15,181 nt of DNA from an uncultured Clostridium sp. (GTDB lineage: Bacteria; Bacillota; Clostridia; Lachnospirales; Lachnospiraceae). The notes below the pieces were generated by a model. The model saw only the letters and a list, made by a program, of their open reading frames with translations. It was not told the origin of the DNA and ran no database searches. Below, piece by piece: positions 1 to 7,530 of this stretch. The translations under genes were made by a program, and so were the position numbers. Location: contig URNT01000056.1 of the NCBI GenBank assembly GCA_900549235.1, positions 1 to 15,181 on the forward strand, written 5' to 3'. How positions within the stretch are numbered: position 1 is the stretch's first letter; every line of letters starts with the position of its first letter.

Positions 1-199
1 GGTTATGAACCAGATGGGTCTGAGCCATCGGCCAAAGAGAAAGCCGAATGGGATCGCAAAAGCAGATCGGGAAGCCATGAAATCCCAAATAGAAGAGGAT
101 TTGGAATATGATCAAATGACAATAGAAGAGCCTATTGACCCGTTTACGTGGGAGCCAGAGTAAGGGAGCACTGAAAGCGCCCCTTATAGGGACAGTACA
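1..199 (+). mobile_element. Right-end remnant of an IS3-family (IS150-like) insertion sequence
   Basis: A transposase-like reading frame stops at 163. About 36 bases later comes a sequence whose reverse complement, read from 199 inwards, begins TGTACTGTCCCTATAAGGGG. IS150-group elements of the IS3 family characteristically begin TGTACTG(A/T)CCC and end in CA, and here the element would end ...AGTACA at 199. The short distance from stop codon to element end also fits an insertion-sequence right end. The left end lies outside the window, so neither a matching left repeat nor a target duplication can be tested. The family assignment is from memory of terminal sequences, not from a search. Confidence 0.45.
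2..163 (+). pseudogene. 3' end of an IS3-type transposase-like frame, probably rearranged
   Basis: The frame is open from the window edge to TAA at 161-163 and gives the last 53 residues of a protein. The visible N-terminal stretch, around HRPKRKPNGIAKADREA, resembles the helix-turn-helix (HTH_21) to linker part of IS3-family OrfB proteins. The remaining 25 or so residues are acidic and end PFTWEPE. They do not look like the end of the integrase core, which usually finishes with a YN-rich motif and a PVEYR-like tail. I read this as an OrfB with an internal deletion or a fusion close to the element's right end. It could instead be an intact but unfamiliar transposase or accessory protein. The start is outside the window. 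Confidence 0.4.
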
Positions 200-224
200 A
201 GCCCTGCTTTGTACATTTCACCAG

Positions 225-253
225 TTCCCATTTCCCCCTAAAAATGCTACAAT
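225..253 (+). promoter_or_regulatory. Candidate sigma-A promoter for the 304-6408 operon
   Basis: A TACAAT -10 box lies at 248-253, and TTCCCA at 225-230 is placed 17 bases upstream as a -35 box (4 of 6 matches to TTGACA). It is outside the proposed insertion-sequence end and about 50 bases before the GTG start at 304. No other good -10/-35 pair was seen in 164-303. The remainder of that gap holds only the insertion-sequence terminus and a weak 6-bp inverted repeat, GTACAA...TTGTAC, at 196-215. Confidence 0.45.
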
Positions 254-303
254 AAATGGCATAGACCAAACAGACTGCATATATAGATCAGGAGGAGAAT
301 TCA

Positions 304-2265
304 GTGGCGTTAGGTGATTATATAGCGGCGTTAAAGCGGGGGCGGAGACGGTATCAGGATGCGTTGGCGAAGGGAGAATACCCTTACCTTTCTGTTTTAG
401 ATGATATTCTGGCTTATACAGAGATCGTTTCTACTGTAAGCCTGGGGGATATGGACATCCCTCTTTCCAAGGTGGTGGGAACCAAGTCGGCGGAGCGTAC
501 CAATGCCTTCGCCAACAATTTTATGCCCCTTTTATCGGAAAAGTCGGAGTTTGCGGGGAAATGGGCGGCTTTGTATGATTATCAGGTCAGAGAGGGGATT
601 CAGGATCCCATTGTAGTTTATGAATACATGAACCAGTTCTATGTCCAGGAGGGCAATAAGCGGGTCAGCGTTATGAAGTATCTGGGGGCCTACAGCATTA
701 CCGGACAGGTGACAAGACTGATCCCCAGGAAAACGGATGAGCTGGAGAACCGCCTGTACTATGAATTTCTGGATTTTTACCAGGTATCCCAGAACTGCGA
801 TGTGTGGTTCAGCCGGGAAGGGGGATACAGGAAGCTTCTGCAGCTGATGGGCTGTGAGGAGGATCATGTGTGGGACAGCGAGGAGCGTCTTTTCTTCCGC
901 TCGGCTTACGGCAGGTTTGAAAAAGCCTTCCATATGGCAAGGGGGGAACGTCTGGAAATGACCCCGGCGGATGCGTTTTTAACCTATGTGGAGATTTACG
1001 GCTATGATCAGGTCAAGGCCCAGACGGAGCGGGAAATGTATCAGGCTCTGATGCGGATCTGGCGTGAGATCCAGCTCACTGAGGGCGGCCGCCAGGTGGA
1101 GCTGGTCCAGGATGCCAGAGAGGTAGAGGAGTACCGGCGTCCGTCTCTTTTAAGCCGTCTTATCCCGCCTTCCCTTACAGGGCCGGAGGTGTTGAAAATC
1201 GGGTTTATCCATGTGAAAACAGGGAAAACCTCCAGCTGGACCTATGCCCATGAGCTTGGCCGCCTGCACCTGGAGCAGGTCTTTGGAAAGAAAGTACAGA
1301 CCCTTGCCATCGAGCACGCCAACACAGATCCAGAGGTGGAAAATGCCATTGAGCTGGCCGTTGCGTCGGGCTGTACGCTGATTTTTACAACGGCCCCTCA
1401 GATGGTGAACCAGAGCGTCCGCTCGGCGATCCTGCACCCGGATGTGAAGATTTATAACTGCTCCATCCGTATGTCCTATTCCTCTATCTGCACCTATTAC
1501 GGGCGTATGTATGAGTCAAAAATGCTCCTTGGAGCTATTGCGGCAGCCATGTCAGGGGAGGATAAGCTGGGCTATATCGCGGACTATCCCATCTACGGAA
1601 CCATGGCAAATATCAATGCCTTTGCCCTTGGTGCGCGTATGATCAATCCCCGCGTAACGGTACATCTGGAATGGTCCAGAACCAGGGAGGGAAACCCGGC
1701 AGAGCGGCTTAGGGAGAAGGGGATTTCCTATATTTCCGGCGACGATATGATCACTCCGGAGCATATGTCCAGGGAGTACGGACTCTATGTGAAACATGAG
1801 GATGGAAGGGTGGAAAACCTGGCAACTCCCATCTGGCACTGGGGTAAATTTTACGAACGGATCGTAGGTCTGGCGGCAAGCGGTGGCGGAGAGGTTCACG
1901 CGGAGGTAAATGCCAGAAAGGGCAGCCGGGCGGTGAATTACTGGTGGGGGATTTCCGCCGGTGTCATCGATGTGATCTGCTCCGACAGCCTTCCGGATGG
2001 TGTAAAACGCCTGATTGATTTCCTGAAAAGCTCCATCCGCACAGGCACCTTCCGGCCCTTTGACGGCCCTATCCGCGCTCAGAGCGGCGAGCTTATGTGC
2101 CCAGAGGGAGGCACCTTAAAGCCAGACGAGATCATTACCATGAACTGGCTTGCAGAGTCTGTCATAGGCCGGATTCCTGAGCCGGAGGAACTGACAGAGG
2201 ACGCCCAGGCGCTTTTAATGCTCCAGGGTGTTAAGGTAGATGAAAATGGAGAGACAGAAGAATGA
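304..2265 (+). CDS. Cytosolic BMP/PnrA-like ligand-binding protein with a ParB-like N-terminal domain
   Basis: The protein has 653 residues and starts at GTG, preceded by AGGAGG at 290-295 with an 8-base spacer. There is no signal peptide or lipobox, so it should stay in the cytoplasm, unlike the secreted BMP lipoproteins of ABC importers. Residues about 50-145 look like a ParB/sulfiredoxin-type fold: an IPLSKVVGT strand, then DPIVVYEY, then VQEGNKRVSVMKYLGA (residues 114-129), which parallels the ParB GERR box. Residues about 295-590 resemble the BMP/PnrA fold, beginning LKIGFIHV and including a GYIADYPIYG segment (423-432). Proteins of this type are often named BMP-family substrate-binding proteins, but no permease or ATPase is nearby. 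It overlaps the next gene by 4 bases (ATGA). A sensor or regulatory role is inference. The BMP-like assignment is fairly firm; the ParB-like part is weaker. Confidence 0.75.
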   Translation: MALGDYIAALKRGRRRYQDALAKGEYPYLSVLDDILAYTEIVSTVSLGDMDIPLSKVVGTKSAERTNAFANNFMPLLSEKSEFAGKWAALYDYQVREGIQDPIVVYEYMNQFYVQEGNKRVSVMKYLGAYSITGQVTRLIPRKTDELENRLYYEFLDFYQVSQNCDVWFSREGGYRKLLQLMGCEEDHVWDSEERLFFRSAYGRFEKAFHMARGERLEMTPADAFLTYVEIYGYDQVKAQTEREMYQALMRIWREIQLTEGGRQVELVQDAREVEEYRRPSLLSRLIPPSLTGPEVLKIGFIHVKTGKTSSWTYAHELGRLHLEQVFGKKVQTLAIEHANTDPEVENAIELAVASGCTLIFTTAPQMVNQSVRSAILHPDVKIYNCSIRMSYSSICTYYGRMYESKMLLGAIAAAMSGEDKLGYIADYPIYGTMANINAFALGARMINPRVTVHLEWSRTREGNPAERLREKGISYISGDDMITPEHMSREYGLYVKHEDGRVENLATPIWHWGKFYERIVGLAASGGGEVHAEVNARKGSRAVNYWWGISAGVIDVICSDSLPDGVKRLIDFLKSSIRTGTFRPFDGPIRAQSGELMCPEGGTLKPDEIITMNWLAESVIGRIPEPEELTEDAQALLMLQGVKVDENGETEE

Positions 2266-2873
2266 ACATCATGATACTGGCAGACCATGAGTCAAAGCTA
2301 TTGTATGATTACTATGACCCGGAGCGGGTAAAGGATATTGACCTGATCATATCCTGCGGGGATCTGGAGCCCGGCTATCTGAGCTTTCTTGCGACGATCT
2401 GCCATGCTCCGGTCCTTTATGTCAGGGGAAATCATGACAAAAAATATGCCTATAAGCCGCCGGAGGGATGCGTGTGTATTGAGGACGATATTTATGATTT
2501 TAAGGGCGTCCGTATTCTGGGGCTTGGGGGCTCCATGGAGTATATTCCGGGGGAAAGCGACCAGTATACGGAGCGGAAGATGGAAAAACGGATCCGCCGC
2601 CTCAGGTGGAAGCTGTGGCGGAAAAAGGGCTTTGACATCCTTGTGACCCATGCGCCGGCTTTTGAGCTAAATGATATGAAGGATCTGCCTCACAGAGGCT
2701 TTAAGGTGTTTTTAAAGCTCATTGATAAGTATAAGCCAGTGTACTTTTTCCATGGGCATATCCATGCCAATTACGGGGGAAATTTTAAGCGGCGTGATAC
2801 ATATGGGGATACAACTGTAATCAATGCTTATGATTTTTATGTGGTGGAATATCCGCCGAAGGAGCCGGTATGA
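2262..2873 (+). CDS. Calcineurin-like metallophosphoesterase
   Basis: This 203-residue protein has the ordered metal-binding motifs of the calcineurin-like phosphoesterase superfamily: an N-terminal Asp8, SCGDLEPG (31-38), RGNHDKK (55-61), VTHAP (128-132) and HGHIHAN (164-170). The usual first motif DxH reads D8-H9-E10 here, so Glu replaces the expected His. The length suits the small YfcE/MJ0936-like phosphodiesterases, which act on phosphodiesters in the cytoplasm. The natural substrate is unknown. The start ATG overlaps the previous stop (ATGA), and GGAGA at 2248-2252 supports it. It is followed by another ATGA overlap with the exporter gene, so translation is probably coupled along the operon. 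The superfamily is clear; the reaction is not. Confidence 0.85.
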   Translation: MNIMILADHESKLLYDYYDPERVKDIDLIISCGDLEPGYLSFLATICHAPVLYVRGNHDKKYAYKPPEGCVCIEDDIYDFKGVRILGLGGSMEYIPGESDQYTERKMEKRIRRLRWKLWRKKGFDILVTHAPAFELNDMKDLPHRGFKVFLKLIDKYKPVYFFHGHIHANYGGNFKRRDTYGDTTVINAYDFYVVEYPPKEPV

Positions 2874-4201
2874 CAAATGATATGACCAAGGGAAGCCCTG
2901 CCAGGCTGATCCTTCAGTTTATGATCCCCACCTGTCTGGGAAATATCTTTCAGCAGCTTTACAACCTGGCCGATTCGGTGATCGCGGGGCAGTTTATCGG
3001 CGTGGATGCCCTGGCTGCCATCGGAAGCACTACTTCCCTTATTTTCCTTGTGATCGGGTGGCTTAACGGCCTTTCCAGCGGCTTTGCCATTATGGTGGCC
3101 CAGAGCTTCGGGGCAAAAAAATACAACCGGATGCGCCATATTATTGCCATGTCCATTTACCTGTGCGCGGTCTTTACGGTGGTGATGACGGCGGCTTTAA
3201 GCATCCTTAATTATCCGATTCTGAGGCTGATGAACACCCCCGGAGACATTATCGGGGAAACAGGCAGCTATATGGCTGTGATCTACGGGGGGCTTTTTGT
3301 AACAGCCGCCTACAATGCCCTTGCGGCCGTTTTAAGAGCTGTAGGAGACAGCCGTTCTCCCCTGTATTTTCTGATCATTTCCGCGGCTATCAATGTGGTT
3401 CTGGACATTGTTTTTATTGTTCAGTTCCATATGGGAGTGGCAGGCTGCGCCTACGCAACGGTGATCGCCCAGGGGATTTCTGCCCTGATGTGCCTGGTAT
3501 ATATTGTGAAAAAATTTGAGATATTAAAGCTGAAAAAGGAGGACTTTACTCTGTCCTTTGGCACCATGAGGCAGCTTTTATCCATCGGTATTCCCATGGG
3601 GCTTCAGTTTTCTATCACAGCCATCGGCACCATTATTGTACAGGGAGCGGTGAATGTATTCGGAGCGGTGTATATCGCTGGATTTTCAGCAGCAGGGAAG
3701 ATCCAGAACATTATTTCCATGGTATTTACCGCCTTTGGGGCTACCATCGCCACCTTTGTAGGCCAGAACCGGGGAGCCGGACGGATGGACCGGGTGCACC
3801 AGGGAGTACGGATCACCCAGCTGATGATCCTGATCTGGAGCGGGGTGATGATCGCGGTGATTTACCTGTTTGGAGATGCCATGACCTTGATGTTTGTCAG
3901 CTCCGGGGAGACAGAGGTGTTACAGGCAGCGCGGATCTATTACCATGCGGTGGCCTGGTGCTATCCCTTCCTGGGAAGCATATTTTTGTACCGCAATGCC
4001 CTTCAGGGGCTGGGCTACGGCCTGGTGCCTATGCTGGGCGGTATCTTTGAGCTGCTGGCAAGAACGGCTATTGTTATGGCAGTGGCAGGAAGTGCCGGTT
4101 ATCTTGGGGTATGTCTTGCGGATCCGGCAGCCTGGCTGGCAGCTCTGATCCCTATTGTGCCATATTATTTCTATAGAATGAAGGAGTATAAGCATAGATG
4201 A
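2870..4201 (+). CDS. MATE-family multidrug/cation antiporter
   Basis: The protein has 443 residues and is strongly hydrophobic, with about twelve membrane segments arranged as two six-helix halves, the size expected of MATE (NorM/DinF-like) exporters. Recognisable features are PTCLGNIFQQLYNLADSVIAG near the first helix, the AVLRAVGDSRSPLYF segment after the fourth helix region, and a matching second half with IQNIISMVFTAFGATIATFVGQNRG. Family members use a Na+ or H+ gradient to export cationic drugs, dyes or metabolites across the cytoplasmic membrane. The substrate cannot be read from the sequence. AAGGAG at 2859-2864 supports the start. It overlaps both neighbours by 4 bases. Its place between a phosphoesterase and a topoisomerase gives no direct clue to its cargo. 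Confidence 0.9.
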   Translation: MTNDMTKGSPARLILQFMIPTCLGNIFQQLYNLADSVIAGQFIGVDALAAIGSTTSLIFLVIGWLNGLSSGFAIMVAQSFGAKKYNRMRHIIAMSIYLCAVFTVVMTAALSILNYPILRLMNTPGDIIGETGSYMAVIYGGLFVTAAYNALAAVLRAVGDSRSPLYFLIISAAINVVLDIVFIVQFHMGVAGCAYATVIAQGISALMCLVYIVKKFEILKLKKEDFTLSFGTMRQLLSIGIPMGLQFSITAIGTIIVQGAVNVFGAVYIAGFSAAGKIQNIISMVFTAFGATIATFVGQNRGAGRMDRVHQGVRITQLMILIWSGVMIAVIYLFGDAMTLMFVSSGETEVLQAARIYYHAVAWCYPFLGSIFLYRNALQGLGYGLVPMLGGIFELLARTAIVMAVAGSAGYLGVCLADPAAWLAALIPIVPYYFYRMKEYKHR

Positions 4202-6408
4202 AATCGTTAGTGATTGCGGAAAAGCCTTCCGTTGCCCGTGACATTGCAAGGGTATTAAAATGCAGTAAAAATATTAATGGAGCCATCGAGGGCGGACAGT
4301 ATGTGGTAACCTGGGGACTGGGCCATCTGGTGACCTTGGCCGACCCGGAGGACTATGATAAGAAGTATAAAGAATGGAAAATGGAGCACCTTCCCATGGT
4401 TCCTGAGACCTTTAAATTAGAGGTAATCAAGCAGACGGGGAAGCAGTATCAGGCCGTAAAGGCCCAGCTTCACAGGAAGGATATTGACCAGGTGATTATT
4501 GCTACGGACGCAGGGCGCGAAGGTGAGCTGGTGGCCCGCTTGATTCTTAAAAAGGCGGGAAATGATAAGCCCATCAAGCGCCTGTGGATCTCATCCGTAA
4601 CGGATAAAGCTATCCGAGAAGGCTTCCAGAACCTGAAGGACGGGCGGGAATATGACAGTCTCTATGACGCCGCCATGTGCCGGGCAGAGGCGGACTGGCT
4701 GGTGGGGATCAATGCCACCAGGGCTCTTACCTGCAAGTACAATGCCCAGCTTTCCTGCGGCCGTGTGCAGACTCCTACACTGGCTATGATCGCCAAAAGA
4801 GAGGCCCAGATCAAGGCATTTAAACCTGAGAGTTACTATGGGATCCAGGGACGCGGAGCAGGGCTTTCACTTACCTGGCAGGATAAAAAAAGCGGCTCTA
4901 CCCGTTCCTTTGACAAGAAGAAAATAGAAGGGATCCTGGCAGAAATGAAGGGAGAAAAGGCGGTGGTTGTGGAGGTAAAACGGACTCCAAAACGGAAGCA
5001 GGCGCCCCTTCTTTATGACCTGACAGAGCTGCAGAGAGACGCTAATAAACGGTTTGATTACTCTGCAAAGGAAACCTTAAATATTATGCAGAGACTTTAT
5101 GAAAACCATAAGGTCCTTACTTATCCCAGAACCGATTCCAGGTATTTGAGCGCGGATATAGTGCCTACTTTGACCGAGCGTTTAAAGGCCTGCGCCGTAG
5201 GCCCTTATAAGCAGCTTGCAGGCCGTCTGGCCAACCAGCTGAGCACATCTTCCGGGGATAAAAAATGGTTCTTTGTAGACAACAGCAAGGTCTCTGATCA
5301 CCACGCCATTATCCCTACAGAGCAGTTTGTCCAGCTGGATCATATGACCATAGATGAGCGCCGGATCTACGATCTGGTGGTGCGCCGGTTCCTGGCGGTA
5401 CTGTATCCGCCCTATGAATATGAGCAGACCAGCCTCCTTGTTTCCATGGGAGGAGAACAGCTCCGGGCCCAGGGAAATGTAGTGAAAAACCAGGGTTGGA
5501 AGGCGGCTTACGGAGAGGAAAACGGGGATGACTGGGAGGATGAGGGAGAGGAAAGCGTAAAGCTTATCACCCTTCCGGAGGTAAAAGAAGGGGACATTCT
5601 CCCGCCGATTACCCTGTCCTTAACAGAAGGAAAAACAAAGCCTCCGGCTCCATTTAACGAAGCCACCCTGCTGTCTGCCATGGAGCATCCTGCCGCCTAT
5701 ATGGAGTCAGATGACAAGGCCATGGCAAAGACGCTGGGAGAGACAGGCGGCCTTGGAACGGTGGCTACCAGGGCGGATATTATTGAGAAATTATTTTCCA
5801 GCTTTTTACTGGAAAAGCGGGGAAAGGACATCTTTCTGACCTCCAAGGCAAAGCAGCTTTTAGAGCTTGTGCCTGAGGATCTTAAGAAGCCGGAGCTTAC
5901 GGCAGACTGGGAAATGAAGCTGTCCGAAATCGCAAAGGGAAGCCTGAAACGGGGCGTATTTATGAAAGAGATCCGGGGATATTCGGAGGAGCTGATCCAT
6001 GAAATCAAGGCCGGAGAAGGCAGTTTCCGCCACGATAATCTGACCAATACAAAGTGCCCGGAGTGCGGAAAGCGGATGCTTTTGGTAAAGGGAAAAAACA
6101 GCGAGATGCTGGTCTGCCAGGACCGGGAATGCGGCCACAGAGAGACCATTTCCCGCACATCTAATGCCCGCTGCCCGGTATGCCATAAGAAAATGGAACT
6201 GAGAGGCAAAGGCGACGGCCAGATCTTTGTATGCCGGTGCGGCCATAAAGAGAAACTCACTGCGTTCCAGGAGCGGAGAAAGAAAGAAGGGGCCGGGGTG
6301 TCTAAAAGGGACGTAAACCGATATTTGAGCAAACAGGAGAAAGAGGCCAAGGAGCCCATCAATAATGCGTTTGCGGCGATGCTTAAGGGGGTTAGGATTG
6401 AGGAGTAG
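4198..6408 (+). CDS. topB: DNA topoisomerase III (type IA)
   Basis: This 736-residue enzyme relaxes and decatenates DNA by single-strand passage. It opens with a Toprim domain (MKSLVIAEKPSVA, with Glu8) and carries the acidic motif ATDAGREGE at 102-110. The canonical DxDxE reads D-A-G-R-E there; I recall this variant from other TopB proteins, so it need not mean inactivity. The catalytic tyrosine is Tyr309 in LTYPRTDSRYL. SCGRVQTPTL (186-195) and TGGLGTVATRADIIEKL are further type IA signatures. Two C-terminal zinc-ribbon modules start near Cys620 (CPEC...CQDREC) and Cys659 (CPVC...CRC). Length is normal for Firmicute TopB. It is the last gene of the operon, overlaps the exporter gene (ATGA at 4198-4201), and is followed by a hairpin terminator. 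AAGGAG at 4181-4186 is the likely ribosome site. Confidence 0.95.
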   Translation: MKSLVIAEKPSVARDIARVLKCSKNINGAIEGGQYVVTWGLGHLVTLADPEDYDKKYKEWKMEHLPMVPETFKLEVIKQTGKQYQAVKAQLHRKDIDQVIIATDAGREGELVARLILKKAGNDKPIKRLWISSVTDKAIREGFQNLKDGREYDSLYDAAMCRAEADWLVGINATRALTCKYNAQLSCGRVQTPTLAMIAKREAQIKAFKPESYYGIQGRGAGLSLTWQDKKSGSTRSFDKKKIEGILAEMKGEKAVVVEVKRTPKRKQAPLLYDLTELQRDANKRFDYSAKETLNIMQRLYENHKVLTYPRTDSRYLSADIVPTLTERLKACAVGPYKQLAGRLANQLSTSSGDKKWFFVDNSKVSDHHAIIPTEQFVQLDHMTIDERRIYDLVVRRFLAVLYPPYEYEQTSLLVSMGGEQLRAQGNVVKNQGWKAAYGEENGDDWEDEGEESVKLITLPEVKEGDILPPITLSLTEGKTKPPAPFNEATLLSAMEHPAAYMESDDKAMAKTLGETGGLGTVATRADIIEKLFSSFLLEKRGKDIFLTSKAKQLLELVPEDLKKPELTADWEMKLSEIAKGSLKRGVFMKEIRGYSEELIHEIKAGEGSFRHDNLTNTKCPECGKRMLLVKGKNSEMLVCQDRECGHRETISRTSNARCPVCHKKMELRGKGDGQIFVCRCGHKEKLTAFQERRKKEGAGVSKRDVNRYLSKQEKEAKEPINNAFAAMLKGVRIEE

Positions 6409-6439
6409 GAGATAAATAGCATAGAAGTTTTATGGACAG

Positions 6440-6482
6440 GAGAGAGCGTATAGTACGGTAGTGTACTGTAGCTCTCTCTTTT
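6440..6482 (+). terminator. Rho-independent terminator after topB
   Basis: A perfect 8-bp stem, GAGAGAGC at 6440-6447 with GCTCTCTC at 6471-6478, is followed by TTTT at 6479-6482. The 23-base loop holds a further short hairpin, AGTAC...GTACT, which would extend the structure. It starts 31 bases after the topB stop and should end the 304-6408 transcript. It lacks a T-tract on the opposite strand, so it is unlikely to serve the convergent deoR-type gene. Confidence 0.8.
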
Positions 6483-6705
6483 AAATTTATGTTTCACTGC
6501 ATATAGAAAAAAATGTTTGAAAATGTTTGAATGAACAAAAAGAAATAAGATTTCTGATCAATCATGCAGATGACAAATAAAAACAGAACAGAATACGTGC
6601 AAAATATATAAAAAATACATAAAAATACAAAAATAAATAGCAAAATAGCATAAAAAACTATTTGCAAAAGATGAAAAGAAATGTTACGATTCAAACATAA
6701 ATATC
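6483..6705. other. A-rich convergent spacer without a supported gene
   Basis: This stretch separates topB from the convergent regulator gene. It is very rich in A on the + strand, especially 6600-6680. It contains an exact tandem duplication of a 10-mer, AAATGTTTGA, at 6511-6530. A weak inverted repeat, AAATAG at 6635-6640 with CTATTT at 6658-6663, has T-rich sequence after it on the - strand and could serve as a poor terminator for the regulator. I see no RNA gene, promoter or convincing coding sequence here. Confidence 0.5.
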
Positions 6706-7476
6706 CTACATTGGAGCCAGAACAAGAGATATATTTCGTTCTTTACAGTTGCTGATAAAAGACTCCGGAGCATATGGGTCTGTGATAATCAGGCTGATTT
6801 CTGAAGCGTCTGCCAGCTGCATATGTTGTGGCGCATGGATTTTTGAACTGTCGATCAAAAGAATGGTCTGGCTTGACTGCTTAATGACGGTTTTCTTGAT
6901 ACTTAATTCATCAAAAGAGCTGGTTGTTATAATTCCATCGTCAGAGATACTAGGGATTCCAATAAAAGCAGTTTTAAAGAACATGGACTTAAGAATATTG
7001 GTAGTCAGAGGACCGGTAACGGACTGCGTGGATTTGCATACTTTTCCTCCCAGACATACAACATCCGTGTTTGGAAAAGAATTAAATTTCAAAGCAGTTC
7101 GTATGGAACTGGTAGTAATGATCAGCTGCTGATTGAGAGGGATAAATTCTGTAACGGCAGAAACCGTAGAGCTGTCATCTAGGAAAATAGTGTCTCCGGA
7201 ATGGATATATTTAGCAGCCTCCCGTGCAATAGCTCTTTTTTCAGTGGCATGGAGCAAAGCCCGCGAATCAACACCGTTTCCGTTGATATAGCGGTCTGTA
7301 GGGAGAATTGCGCCTCCATGAATTCGAATGGCTTTTCCTTGACCTGCCAGGATAGACAGATCTCTTCGAATGGTCATTTCTGATGTGCCAAGCGTTTTGC
7401 TAAGAGAATATACATCTACAGAGCCATGGAGATTTAATGCTGATTCAATTTGATGTAACCGGTTATTTTTATTCAT
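6706..7476 (-). CDS. DeoR/GlpR-family transcriptional regulator
   Basis: Reading from the preferred ATG, the protein has 256 residues. Residues 1-55 form the DeoR-type winged helix-turn-helix, with the recognition region LGTSEMTIRRDLSIL and then IRIHGGA. The rest is a DeoR C-terminal sensor domain of the ISOCOT fold: KRAIAREAAKYIHSGDTIF, then LDDSSTV in place of the usual LDxGTT, then ITTSS, LGGKV and IDSSK. Such proteins usually repress sugar or nucleoside operons until a phosphorylated sugar binds. I chose the ATG at 7476-7474 because TGAGG (complement of 7486-7490) lies 9 bases before it. The upstream in-frame ATG at 7491-7489 has no ribosome site. The gene is divergent from the DraG/kinase/ABC operon, so it most likely controls that operon and itself; its ligand is unknown. 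Confidence 0.88.
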   Translation of the reverse strand: MNKNNRLHQIESALNLHGSVDVYSLSKTLGTSEMTIRRDLSILAGQGKAIRIHGGAILPTDRYINGNGVDSRALLHATEKRAIAREAAKYIHSGDTIFLDDSSTVSAVTEFIPLNQQLIITTSSIRTALKFNSFPNTDVVCLGGKVCKSTQSVTGPLTTNILKSMFFKTAFIGIPSISDDGIITTSSFDELSIKKTVIKQSSQTILLIDSSKIHAPQHMQLADASEISLIITDPYAPESFISNCKERNISLVLAPM

Positions 7477-7523
7477 GATTAAAAACCTCATATTAGCAAT
7501 ACAGATATTCTGCAGTTTTCTGC

Positions 7524-7529
7524 TATTAT
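7524..7529 (+). promoter_or_regulatory. Candidate -10 box for the DraG/kinase/ABC operon
   Basis: TATTAT at 7524-7529 is the best -10 match on the + strand in the 94-base spacer. It lies about 40 bases before the ATG at 7571. No good -35 box is found 16-18 bases upstream, where the sequence is about ACAGAT, so the promoter is weak by sequence or positioned slightly differently. Confidence 0.3.
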
Positions 7530-7530
7530 A
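7525..7530 (-). promoter_or_regulatory. Candidate -10 box for the DeoR-family regulator gene
   Basis: Read on the - strand, 7530-7525 is a perfect TATAAT, about 48 bases before the preferred start at 7476. It overlaps the + strand TATTAT box, so the two promoters would be face-to-face and mutually exclusive for polymerase. The -35 region, near 7549-7554 and reading ATTCCA, is a poor match. Confidence 0.4.

Noticed and set aside
171..185. A half-match to a catabolite-repression (cre) site around TGAAAGCG.
   Set aside because: Only the left half fits the consensus, and it lies inside the insertion-sequence end.
135..317. A 60-residue frame on the + strand crossing the insertion-sequence end and the promoter.
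   Set aside because: It spans the proposed element boundary, the -10 box and the ribosome site of the next gene, and has no ribosome site of its own.
6462..6470. TGTACTGTA in the topB terminator loop, similar to the insertion-sequence terminus at 191-199.
   Set aside because: The match is too short, lacks the following CCC block, and is explained by the inner AGTAC/GTACT hairpin.
5697..6497. A 266-residue frame on the - strand overlapping the end of topB.
   Set aside because: It lies opposite topB sequence with intact zinc-ribbon motifs, has no recognisable domain, and its upper end runs through the topB terminator.
6494..6694. A 66-residue, very hydrophobic frame on the - strand in the A-rich spacer, possibly a small membrane or toxin-like peptide.
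   Set aside because: It begins at TTG without a clear ribosome site. Its Phe/Ile/Leu content is what an A-rich opposite strand gives by chance, and no partner RNA or promoter is visible.
7477..7491. An upstream ATG for the DeoR-family regulator, adding five residues.
   Set aside because: No Shine-Dalgarno sequence precedes it, while the TGAGG inside this extension is well placed for the ATG at 7476.
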